From the NCBI GenBank assembly GCA_963752755.1, contig CAVVZJ010000003.1, positions 372,001-436,000 on the forward strand: a DNA stretch of 64,000 bases, read 5' to 3'. Every line of letters begins with the position of its first letter. Within the stretch, counting starts at the first letter, position 1. This DNA is from CAVVZJ01 sp963752755. Its GTDB lineage: Bacteria; Planctomycetota; Planctomycetia; Isosphaerales; Isosphaeraceae. Under the pieces are notes generated by a model, which saw only the letters and a list, made by a program, of their open reading frames with translations, did not search any database and was not told the origin of the DNA. Of this stretch, positions 55,168 through 62,948 are shown one piece after another. Made by a program: the position numbers and the translations under genes.

Positions 55168-55788
55168 TCACGAAAACGACACCCGCGGCGCCTCCCGCTC
55201 CTTGGGCGACTCGATCTCGAACAGTTGGGCCGGGGCGAACCCGGTCATGCCGGTGACAATCACGTTGGGGAACGTTTCCCGCGCCGTGTTGTAAGTCATC
55301 ACGGCGTCGTTGAACGCCTGGCGAGCGAAGGCGACCTTGTTCTCGGTCGAGGTCAATTCCTCCTGCAAGGCGAGCATGTTCTGGTTGGCCTTGAGGTCCG
55401 GGTACGCCTCGGAGATGGCCAGCAAGCGGCCGAGAGCGCCGTTGAGCTGGCCCTCGGCGGCGCCCAAGCTCTGCATGGCGGCCGGATCGCCCGGGTTGGA
55501 CGTTGCCCGCTGCTCGGCATTGTAGGCTGCGTTGCGTGCCTGGATGACAGCTTCAAGTGTCTCGCGCTCGTGGCTCATGTACCCCTTGGCCACTTCCACC
55601 AGATTCGGAATCAGGTCGTAACGGCGCTTCAATTGCACATCGATCTGGCTGAAGGCATTCTTGTAGCGGTTTCGGAGAGCCACGAGGTTATTGTACACCG
55701 CGATGAAGAAAACGATCAGCAACAGCGCGACCACGCCGACGCCGATCAGGATCAGCACAGTCGACGACACGGCAAACAGAAGCGGCAT
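55168..55788 (-). CDS. LemA family protein (partner of M48 protease)
   Basis: 206 residues from ATG 55788 with GGGAG about seven bases upstream; the open frame to 55881 lacks a ribosome site and is rejected. One N-terminal membrane helix (LLFAVSSTVLILIGVGVVAL, continuing to about residue 30), then LemA: VYNNLVALRNRYKNAFSQID, LKRRYDLIPNLVEVAKGYMS, EAYPDLKANQNMLALQEELT and VAFARQAFNDAVMTYN, ending in a RETFPNVIVTGM block. Co-oriented with the HtpX-like protease downstream (gap 158 bases). The link is common and suggests a shared envelope-quality role, though LemA's activity is unknown. The longer, canonical LemA of the two in this window. Confidence 0.93.
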   Translation of the reverse strand: MPLLFAVSSTVLILIGVGVVALLLIVFFIAVYNNLVALRNRYKNAFSQIDVQLKRRYDLIPNLVEVAKGYMSHERETLEAVIQARNAAYNAEQRATSNPGDPAAMQSLGAAEGQLNGALGRLLAISEAYPDLKANQNMLALQEELTSTENKVAFARQAFNDAVMTYNTARETFPNVIVTGMTGFAPAQLFEIESPKEREAPRVSFS

Positions 55789-56216
55789 GACGGAGTCTCC
55801 CCCAAAATTGGACCTTGCGGCCGATTTCGGGCCGCGTGTTCGTCCCGGCAATCTTTTCGCAGCCGGCGCCCGATTCTTCAAGGGCCCGGATCGAAATGGC
55901 TCCGATGGCGCATTGTTGGATGAATTACGACAACAATCCCGGTGGGTAACAACCCTCCCCGAGACCGTGAGCTATCCGAGGCAAAAAAAGCGTCTGTGCC
56001 GACAGAAGGTTGTTGGCGCAACCCCTCGTTCAAGTTACTCTAAACTGGCGCTCTTATGTGCCAGCCACTCGGCTGCTGCAGCCCTCTCTTCCGTTCGCGT
56101 TGGCCTCCCCCCTGAGCCATCTGCTACCCGATTCGATCATTCGATGACCGTGAGCCAGGCCCGGAAGTTCCGGTGTGGCTGACACGTCCTTCTCCTGATG
56201 TGTATGGAGCCTGCTC
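55789..56216. other. Divergent gap upstream of LemA and the lipoprotein gene
   Basis: 428 bases, no gene supported. It must carry the LemA/M48 promoter (minus) and that of the lipoprotein + DUF1559 pair (plus). 55980-56060 is less GC-rich (an A7 run at 55982-55988; TTGGCG near 56014 and TACTCT near 56037 are 17 bases apart, a weak plus-strand promoter candidate). No repeat or hairpin stands out. Confidence 0.4.
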
Positions 56217-56636
56217 GTGTACGCAGTCCGTTTCTATTCCCTCGTCGGAGTGGTCCTCTTGGTCGCTGGTTGCGGCGGTGGCGACGGACTGCCTCGCCAG
56301 TCTGTCTCAGGCAAGATCACTCTCAATGGCGAGCCCCTGAAGCAAGGAACCATCCAGTTCTTCCCCGACGATCCGGCCATGGAGAAACCGACCTCGGGTG
56401 GTTCCCCGATCGAGGACGGCTCCTACGCGATCAGCGCCGAGAACGGTCTGGTCCCCGGCAAGTATCGAGTCTCCATCAGTTCGCCCTCCACCGAGATGAG
56501 CTCCGACGCCACCCCGGGCTCGGGGGCCAACCTGCCCAAGGATCTCATCCCCGCCGATTACAACGTCGCCAGCACCCTCTCGGCCGACGTCAAGGCCGGT
56601 GGCGACAACACCTTCAACTTCGAACTCAAGAAGTAA
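56217..56636 (+). CDS. Small lipoprotein, carboxypeptidase-regulatory-like
   Basis: 139 residues from GTG 56217 with GGAG nine bases upstream. Lipoprotein signal: FYSLVGVVLLVAGCGGGDG, lipobox LVAGC. The rest is one small beta-sandwich of the transthyretin/carboxypeptidase-regulatory type (VSGKITLNGEPLKQGTIQFF, GSYAISAENGLVPGKYRVSI). In planctomycetes such genes regularly accompany DUF1559 genes, as here, where the DUF1559 gene starts 86 bases downstream. Probably a surface or periplasmic partner of the DUF1559 product; function unknown. Confidence 0.8.
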   Translation: MYAVRFYSLVGVVLLVAGCGGGDGLPRQSVSGKITLNGEPLKQGTIQFFPDDPAMEKPTSGGSPIEDGSYAISAENGLVPGKYRVSISSPSTEMSSDATPGSGANLPKDLIPADYNVASTLSADVKAGGDNTFNFELKK

Positions 56637-56722
56637 CCCCGCCCCCACGCGGGCCGCGGCCGGTCCCCCGGTAACGCCCCCGCTTCTTTCTTTCTCTTTA
56701 TTCATTTGGAGATACTGTAGAC

Positions 56723-57751
56723 ATGAAGATCCGTAAAGGTTTCACCCTGATCGAGCTGCTGGTGGTCATCGCGATCATCGGCGTCCTGATCGCCTTGCTC
56801 TTGCCGGCGGTGCAGGCCGCCCGCGAGGCCGCCCGACGCGCCCAGTGCACCAACAACCTCAAGCAGATCGGTCTGGCGATGCACAACTACCACGACCGGA
56901 CCAACAGCCTGCCACCCGGCATGAAGGGCTGCTGCTGGGGCACCTGGATCTTGTTCGTCCTGCCCGACATCGAGCAGAACCAGCTTTACAACGCCTGGAA
57001 CTTCTCGGGGAACAACGTTATCGGCGGCGCCGCCGACAGCAATTTCCGATACGCCGGCATCTGCAACATCACCGTCTCCTCCACCCACGTCAGCGCCCTG
57101 CTCTGCCCGAGCGATGGGAACAACCGTTCCGTGACCGGCATCGGCCAGACGATCAATGGCAACCGCTACAACGTGACCTCGCAGAACTACATCGTCAATT
57201 TCGGCAACACGAACGTGGAGCAGGGGCCGGTCACCATCGGCGGCATCACCTACCCGTTCCTCGGTTCCCCCTTCGGAGACATCGGCTCGCCCCTGCCGGA
57301 CATCGCCAGCGGTGGCCTCCAGGGAGTCGTCAAGGGCACGATGAAGTTCTCGTCGTTCACCGACGGCACCAGCAACACCTTCCTGACCTCCGAGCTGATC
57401 GTCGGCTCCGGCACGGGCGGCCAGTACAGCGCGGGTTACGATCTCCGCGGCTTCTCCTGGTGGGCCTACGGCGCCTCGTTCACCGGCATGCTCACACCCA
57501 ACTCCTCGCTGCCCGACCTGATGCAGAGCCAGGGGTACTGCGTCTATCCGGGTAACAACAATCCACCCTGCGCGCCGGCGACCCAAATTACGGGTGTCAT
57601 GCTCGCCCCCCGCAGCCGTCACCCCGGCGGCGTCAATACCGGCATGGGCGACGGCAGCGTCAAGTTCATCAAGAACTCGATCAACCCCTACATCTTCCGC
57701 GGCCTCTCCTCCACCCAGGGTAACGAGGTCATCAGCGCCGACGCCTATTAA
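56723..57751 (+). CDS. DUF1559 protein with prepilin-type N-terminus
   Basis: 342 residues. The first 35 are a type IV pilin-like leader and helix: KGFTLIELLVVIAIIGVLIA followed by LLLPAVQAAREAARRAQC. Cleavage after the Gly before F and methylation by a prepilin peptidase are expected. The large DUF1559 domain follows, with NLKQIGLAMHNYHDRTNSLP, SFTDGTSNTFLTSELIVGSG and the C-terminal hallmark HPGGVNTGMGDGSVKFIKNS. DUF1559 is hugely expanded in planctomycetes; these are presumed pseudopilin-like surface proteins. Intact, in contrast to the degraded copy at 62949. A hairpin follows the stop. Confidence 0.95.
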   Translation: MKIRKGFTLIELLVVIAIIGVLIALLLPAVQAAREAARRAQCTNNLKQIGLAMHNYHDRTNSLPPGMKGCCWGTWILFVLPDIEQNQLYNAWNFSGNNVIGGAADSNFRYAGICNITVSSTHVSALLCPSDGNNRSVTGIGQTINGNRYNVTSQNYIVNFGNTNVEQGPVTIGGITYPFLGSPFGDIGSPLPDIASGGLQGVVKGTMKFSSFTDGTSNTFLTSELIVGSGTGGQYSAGYDLRGFSWWAYGASFTGMLTPNSSLPDLMQSQGYCVYPGNNNPPCAPATQITGVMLAPRSRHPGGVNTGMGDGSVKFIKNSINPYIFRGLSSTQGNEVISADAY

Positions 57752-57788
57752 TGAGCCCCCGGATCAGCCCGTCGTCTTCTATCCTCCC

Positions 57789-57813
57789 GGGCGGCGCCCC
57801 AAAGGCGCCGCCC
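57789..57813 (+). terminator. Hairpin terminator after the DUF1559 gene
   Basis: A perfect 10-bp stem GGGCGGCGCC / GGCGCCGCCC around loop CCAAA (57799-57803), followed within a few bases by GATTCATTTT. It ends three bases before the stop codon of the convergent sulfatase gene, so it serves mainly the plus-strand transcript. Confidence 0.65.
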
Positions 57814-57816
57814 GAT

Positions 57817-59241
57817 TCATTTTCCGGGCTCCTCGGTCACGAGCGGGTCGCCGATCGAGGTCATCCAGTCGCGAAGGCGGCCATCGAGGGCCTCGAACTG
57901 ATTCCGGTGCTCGGCTGAGGCGGCGAGGTTGCGCGTCTCGCCGGGGTCCTCGGCGAGGTGGTAAAGTTCATCGACCCCCTCGGGCTCGAAGTGGCGGACG
58001 AGCTTCCAGGCGGGTGTGCGGATCATCCGCATCCGGGCGACATCGCCGTGATGCATGTTGTACTGGCCGAAGTATGCCGCATCCGCCGCAGGGGGCGCGT
58101 CGGGTTGCTCGCCAACGAGCAACGGGGCTACACTCTGGCCCGCGATCCCGAGGTTCTCGGGAACGCCCAGACCAACGAGGTCGAGGATCGTCGGGAAGAG
58201 GTCGATATTCACGACGACTCGGTCGAGCTGTCGACCCGGCTCGATCATGCCCGGCCAGCGGACGATCAAAGGAACGCGAATCGCTTCCTCGAACATGTTA
58301 GGCCGACGCCCCTGCTGGCCCTCCACCAGCCAGGTGGCGTTCCCCTTGTGCCAGAGGCCGTGGTGCCCGATCATGTAGCCATGATCGCTCGTGAAGATGA
58401 CGATCGTCTTCTTCGACAGGCCAAGGGCGTCGAGCTTCTCCAGCAGGCGGCCGATGTTGCGGTCCACCGAGCTGATGCTGGCGTAATACTCGCGTGTGAG
58501 CTTTTTCACACGCTCACGCTGGAGTCCGGGAAACTCGGGGATGCTCGGGTCGAGATCACGGTACGGGGCCGAGTCGATCTCCGGAACGGGAGCATAAGGA
58601 GCGTGCGGGGCGCGGAAGTGGACCGAGAGCAGGAACGGGCGATCGCGGTTCGATTCGACAAAGGCGAGGCCTTGATCGACGAGCAGGTCGGGCAGCGAGC
58701 CTTCCAGCTGGCGGACCTGCCCCTCCACTTCGAGGCGTGGGTCGATCGGGCGATTGCCGCCGTCGCGAAATCCAAAGAAGCGGTCGTAGCCCTGGCGGGT
58801 CGGGTGGAACTCGTCGCGGGTGCCGAGGTGCCACTTGCCGAACAAGGCAGTGGCATAGCCGTTGGCCTTGAGCAGCTCGGGCCAGCCGATCGTGGCGGGG
58901 GCGACGCCGAGGTCGGGCTCGGTGTTCGGGTTGATCCAGTCGTCGATGCCGAGCTGGGTCGGATACCGGCTTGCGAACATCGCCGCGCGGGAGGGCGAGC
59001 AGACTGGCGTGGTGGTGAAGGCGTTGCGGAAGAGAGCCCCCTGTCGGGCGAGCCGGTCGAGATTCGGCGTCCGGATCTCCGCGTTGCCGTACGCTCCCAG
59101 GGCCCAGCGGGCCTGGTCATCGGTGTAGAGGAACACGACATTGGGCCTCGGCTCGTCTGGCACGGCCGCAGGAGCGGGCGCAGACCAAACAAATCCAGCC
59201 ATCAGCGACGCGAGCAGTCCGGTGGTTCGCCAGGGATTCAT
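57817..59241 (-). CDS. Exported type I sulfatase (second copy)
   Basis: 474 residues from ATG 59241 (AGGAA nine bases upstream; an ATG at 59253 is in frame but less well placed). Signal peptide (about 1-26). PNVVFLYTDDQARWALGAYG gives the metal aspartates; the signature CSPSRAAMFASRYPTQ has the Cys that becomes formylglycine and the canonical Pro. Then KWHLGTRDEFHPTRQGYDRF, VIFTSDHGYMIGHHGLWHKG and the C-terminal LYHLAEDPGETRNLAAS. Different subfamily from the sulfatase at 7098: this one resembles iduronate-2-sulfatase/choline-sulfatase-like members. Divergent from the AraC regulator gene 92 bases away, so the two may be co-regulated. Confidence 0.92.
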   Translation of the reverse strand: MNPWRTTGLLASLMAGFVWSAPAPAAVPDEPRPNVVFLYTDDQARWALGAYGNAEIRTPNLDRLARQGALFRNAFTTTPVCSPSRAAMFASRYPTQLGIDDWINPNTEPDLGVAPATIGWPELLKANGYATALFGKWHLGTRDEFHPTRQGYDRFFGFRDGGNRPIDPRLEVEGQVRQLEGSLPDLLVDQGLAFVESNRDRPFLLSVHFRAPHAPYAPVPEIDSAPYRDLDPSIPEFPGLQRERVKKLTREYYASISSVDRNIGRLLEKLDALGLSKKTIVIFTSDHGYMIGHHGLWHKGNATWLVEGQQGRRPNMFEEAIRVPLIVRWPGMIEPGRQLDRVVVNIDLFPTILDLVGLGVPENLGIAGQSVAPLLVGEQPDAPPAADAAYFGQYNMHHGDVARMRMIRTPAWKLVRHFEPEGVDELYHLAEDPGETRNLAASAEHRNQFEALDGRLRDWMTSIGDPLVTEEPGK

Positions 59242-59333
59242 CGATTCCTCCACTTTCCTACGGGTCCGGACTCATCCTGCCAGGGCCATTGACTCGGGGC
59301 AAGACTCCGGCCTGCGACCAGGGGCCGTCTCCG

Positions 59334-60221
59334 ATGAGTGAGCCGCACGGGTCGGACCGAGGCGAGCGGTTGCGGCGGGACCCCGTCGAGGTCCGGCTGC
59401 CCGATTTCGGAGTCTTCGCCCTGGAGAGTCATCACGGACCCGGCTTCCGCATGGCATCGTCGCGGCATGACTTTCTCGAAATCTTCTACGTCCTTCATGG
59501 CGCCGGCCGGTTCCTCATCGAAGGGACAAACGACCCGTGTGCAGCCGGCGACGTGGTGGTCGTGCCCGTGGGCAGGGAACATCGGATCGAGGACGTCCCG
59601 GACACACCGCTCTCGCTGTACGGCCTCTGCGTGGCACCCCGGGTCTGGCGACAGGAGCCGACCCTGATCGATCACCTTCCGGCTGGTCGCCAGCCTCTGA
59701 GCGGTCTGGCCGCCACGCAGTTGCGATCGGACCTGCGCCGCTTGCTGTTCGAACAGTCGTTCGAGCGGCCAGGCAGCATCAGCGCATTGCTCGGCCTGAC
59801 CCTCCAGCTCCTCGCCTTTCTCGCGCGGACCAGCGCGACGCTCGCGCGCGGCCCTTCGGGGCACCTCGACCCAACCACGCCGGGACTCCGACAGGCGGTC
59901 GAGCGCTACGTCTCCGAGCTTCGCCAGCGGTTCTTCGAGCCGGCCGACCTCGACTCCGTGGCCAACGGCCTCGGCATGAGCCGTCGGCGCTTCACCCAGC
60001 TTTTCCGCCAGGTCACCGGTTCGAGCTGGGCCGACCACCTGACCGCACTCCGCATCGATTACGCCTGTCGCCTGCTTCGCGAAACCGATCGTAGCATCAT
60101 CGCGATCGCCTTCGAGAGCGGCTTCGAAGACCTCTCCAGCTTCTACCGCGCCTTCAAACGACAGACCGGCGACTCCCCGAGCCGCTGGCGTGCGCGGGAC
60201 CGCCGCCAGCCGATTGCCTGA
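59334..60221 (+). CDS. AraC family transcriptional regulator
   Basis: 295 residues from ATG 59334; a TTG at 59289 is in frame but less likely. N-terminal cupin sensor (about 25-120; HDFLEIFYVLHGAGRFLIEG, AAGDVVVVPVGREHRIED), then a C-terminal double helix-turn-helix (about 185-285; LDSVANGLGMSRRRFTQLFR, AIAFESGFEDLSSFYRAFKR). It regulates transcription in response to a small ligand, often a sugar or aromatic acid. It lies between the divergent sulfatase and the DapA-like plus OYE-like genes, the likely targets. Confidence 0.9.
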   Translation: MSEPHGSDRGERLRRDPVEVRLPDFGVFALESHHGPGFRMASSRHDFLEIFYVLHGAGRFLIEGTNDPCAAGDVVVVPVGREHRIEDVPDTPLSLYGLCVAPRVWRQEPTLIDHLPAGRQPLSGLAATQLRSDLRRLLFEQSFERPGSISALLGLTLQLLAFLARTSATLARGPSGHLDPTTPGLRQAVERYVSELRQRFFEPADLDSVANGLGMSRRRFTQLFRQVTGSSWADHLTALRIDYACRLLRETDRSIIAIAFESGFEDLSSFYRAFKRQTGDSPSRWRARDRRQPIA

Positions 60222-60318
60222 GCTGCCAAATCGGATTGCCCGAACTGCGAAGACAGACGACCCGACGCGTCGCCATACTTCTTGACACTCCCTATCCCGG
60301 CGATGAGGCACGCTTTTG

Positions 60319-61286
60319 ATGTCGAATCTCGCCCTCGACCCGATCGGTCTGCTGCGCCCCCGACGCCAGATCACGGGGGCTTCCGCCATCCTGCTGCCGT
60401 TCGAAGTGGACGGGGGCGTGGACTGGGCGGCCTTCGTCGCCCACCTCCTGCGGACCGCCCAGGCTGGCCTGACCCCGGCCGTGAACATGGACACCGGGTA
60501 CGTCAACCTGCTCGATGAGGAACTCCGCATCGAGGTCCTGCGGCGGACCCGCGACGCCCTCGCCGGTGGCCCCTTCTTCGCCGGCGCCTTCGTTTCGGAC
60601 GAACCAGGCAGCCCGTTCGACCGCGATGCCTACCTGCGGCCGATGGAAGCGGTCGCCAAGCACGGTGGCATCCCCGTTGTCTTCCAGTCGTACGGCCTGA
60701 CGTCGCTCGAGGACGATGCCCTCGTCGAGGCCTACGCCGAGTTGGGCCGGCACTGTGACCGGTTCGTCGGGTTCGAGCTGGACAAGGCCTTCGCCCCGTT
60801 CGGCCGGATCTACTCGCTGGAGGTCTTCCGCGGCCTGATGGGCGTCCGCGCCTGCCTCGGGGCCAAGCACTCCTCGCTCCACCGTGAACCGGAGTGGCAT
60901 CGACTGATCGAGCGCGACCGGCTCCGGCCCGACTTCCGCGTCTTCACCGGCAACGACCTGGCGATTGATATGGTCATGTACGGGAGCGACTACCTGCTCG
61001 GCCTGAGCACCTTCGCCCCCGACCTGTTCGCCCGACGGGATGCCCTCTGGGCCGAGGGGACCCGGCCTTCTACGAGCTGAACGACCTGCTCCAGTACCTC
61101 GGCTTCTTCGCATTCCGACCACCGGTGCCGGCCTACAAGCACGCGGCGGCCCTGTTTCTCCGGCTGCGTGGCTGGATCGCCACCGACCGCACGCATCCCC
61201 GGAGCCCGTCGCGGCCCGAGAGTGACCGCGACGTCCTGCGCGACATCGGACGACGCCTCGGCGTCGTCGGGGAGGATGGGCCATGA
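60319..61286 (+). CDS. Dihydrodipicolinate synthase family protein (frameshifted)
   Basis: Reconstituted 322 residues, a DapA-type class I aldolase barrel: ITGASAILLPFEVDGGVDWA, TPAVNMDTGYVNLLD, GGIPVVFQSYG and GVRACLGAKHSSLHREPEWH with the Schiff-base lysine in GAKHSS. Likely a sugar-acid or pyruvate aldolase/lyase rather than true DapA. Frame is lost near 61058: GAGGGGACC has four G; five restore WAEGDPAFYELNDLLQYLGF and a clean C-terminus to 61286. ATG 60319 is preferred (TTG 60316 precedes it). The stop overlaps the next ATG (ATGA at 61283), so it is coupled to the OYE-like oxidoreductase. Confidence 0.88.
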
Positions 61287-62767
61287 GCGTACGACGGATC
61301 TCCTCACTCAAGACCCCGGACGACCTGCGGCAACACGCCGCCATGCTCGGGATCAATCTGCCAGTTGACGACGAGATGCAGGTCGGCCCCGATGCGCCGC
61401 TGGCCCAGCCCTTCGACCGGCCCGCCGGCACGATCGGCAACCGGTTCGCCATCCTGCCGATGGAGGGCTGGGACGGCACGGCCGACGGCCGGCCGACCGA
61501 GCTGACCCGGCGCCGCTGGCAGAACTTCGGCCTGAGCGGGGCCAAGCTGATCTGGGGCGGCGAGGCCGTGGCCGTCCGGCACGACGGCCGCGCGAACCCC
61601 CATCAACTGCTCATCAACGATCGCAACCTCTCCGAGATCGCCGCACTCCGCGAGCTGATGGTGAAGACCCACCGCGAGCGGTTCGGCAAGACCGACGACC
61701 TCCTGGTCGGGCTCCAGCTCACCCACTCCGGCCGGTTCTCACGGCCGGACGACCACCGGCGTTCCCGGCCGGTCATCGCCTACCGCCACCCGCAGCTCGA
61801 CCCGATCGTGGGTGTCCACGACGACCGCCCGGTGATCGACGACGACGGCATCGCCCGGCTCGTCGACGACTTCGTGTCGGCAGCCCGGATGGCCCGCCAG
61901 GCTGGCTTCGCGTTCGTGGATGTGAAGCACTGTCACGGCTACCTCGGGCACGAGTTCCTCTCCGCCTACGACCGTCCGGGCCGTTACGGCGGCTCACTGG
62001 AGAACCGCACACGGTTCCTCCGCGAGGTGGTCGCCGGCATCCGCGCCGAGGCGCCGGGACTGGAAATCGGGGTACGCGTCAGCGTCTTCGACCTGATGCC
62101 CTTCCGCCCCGGTCCCGACGGCACCGGGCGGCCAACGTCTGCCGGACCCTACCGGTTCGCCTTCGGTGGCGACGGCACCGGTCTGGGCGTCGATCTGGCC
62201 GAGACCTCGGCGTTCCTCGAACGACTCGAATCGCTGGGGATTGACCTGCTCTGCACGACCGCAGGCAGCCCCTACTACAACCCGCACGTCCTGCGGCCGG
62301 CCGTCTTCCCGCCATCGGACGGCTATCTGCCGCCCGAGGACCCACTGGTCGGCGTCGCCCGGCAGGTCACGGCCGCGGCGCGGCTGAAGGCTCTTCACCC
62401 GGGGCTGACGATCGTCGGTTCCGGCTACACGTACCTCCAGGACTGGCTGCCGAACGTCGCCCAGCGCGTCGTGCGTGACGGTGGGGCCGACTTCGTCGGC
62501 CTGGGCCGGATGGTCCTCTCCTATCCGGATCTCCCGGCCGACGTGCTGGCGGGCCGTCCGATGGCCCGCAAGAAGGTCTGCCGGACGTTCAGCGAGTGTA
62601 CGACCGCCCCGCGGCAGGGGATGGTCTCCGGCTGCTTCCCGCTCGACGCCTACTACAAGGCCCGTCCCGAACGACAGCGTTTGATTGCGATGAAGACCGG
62701 CCTCGCGCCCAAGGCCAGGCCGGCCGGTGCCGGTGCCGGTGCCGGTGCCGGTGCGAATCGTTCCTGA
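61283..62767 (+). CDS. NADH:flavin oxidoreductase (Old Yellow Enzyme-like)
   Basis: 494 residues, FMN-dependent TIM barrel. Seen: NRFAILPMEGWDGTADGRPT (FMN phosphate region), GLQLTHSGRFSRPDD, DVKHCHGYLGHEFLSAYDRP with the substrate His-x-x-x motif and the RYGGSLENRTRFLREVV block, then VGSGYTYLQDWLPN and DFVGLGRMVLSYPDLPADVL. The C-terminal QGMVSGCFPLDAYYKARPER includes a Cys. No iron-sulfur cluster motif is obvious. Acts in the cytoplasm on an unsaturated carbonyl or sugar-derived substrate. The last residues are an Ala-Gly repeat from five GCCGGT units. Coupled to the DapA-like gene by ATGA. Confidence 0.9.
   Translation: MSVRRISSLKTPDDLRQHAAMLGINLPVDDEMQVGPDAPLAQPFDRPAGTIGNRFAILPMEGWDGTADGRPTELTRRRWQNFGLSGAKLIWGGEAVAVRHDGRANPHQLLINDRNLSEIAALRELMVKTHRERFGKTDDLLVGLQLTHSGRFSRPDDHRRSRPVIAYRHPQLDPIVGVHDDRPVIDDDGIARLVDDFVSAARMARQAGFAFVDVKHCHGYLGHEFLSAYDRPGRYGGSLENRTRFLREVVAGIRAEAPGLEIGVRVSVFDLMPFRPGPDGTGRPTSAGPYRFAFGGDGTGLGVDLAETSAFLERLESLGIDLLCTTAGSPYYNPHVLRPAVFPPSDGYLPPEDPLVGVARQVTAAARLKALHPGLTIVGSGYTYLQDWLPNVAQRVVRDGGADFVGLGRMVLSYPDLPADVLAGRPMARKKVCRTFSECTTAPRQGMVSGCFPLDAYYKARPERQRLIAMKTGLAPKARPAGAGAGAGAGANRS
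62723..62752. repeat. GCCGGT x5 microsatellite at a gene end
   Basis: Five uninterrupted copies of GCCGGT at the 3' end of the OYE-like gene, encoding alternating Ala-Gly. Such a run can change copy number by slippage; in steps of six it would only alter the tail length, not the frame. Confidence 0.9.
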
Positions 62768-62948
62768 TCTCCCTTCCCTTCCGATCGAGCTTGACGAGTT
62801 TCGAAGTTCGCGAGTCCGCATCGAAACGTCCTTGATTCCCTTCGCCTTCGGTCGAGTTGACTGGTTTCAAACGCGGTTGGGTTCCCCCCTGGATCGTGAA
62901 GTCCCCCGGGTGGCCCGTTCGGGGTTCGCGCCGGGGTCCGTCCCCGTG

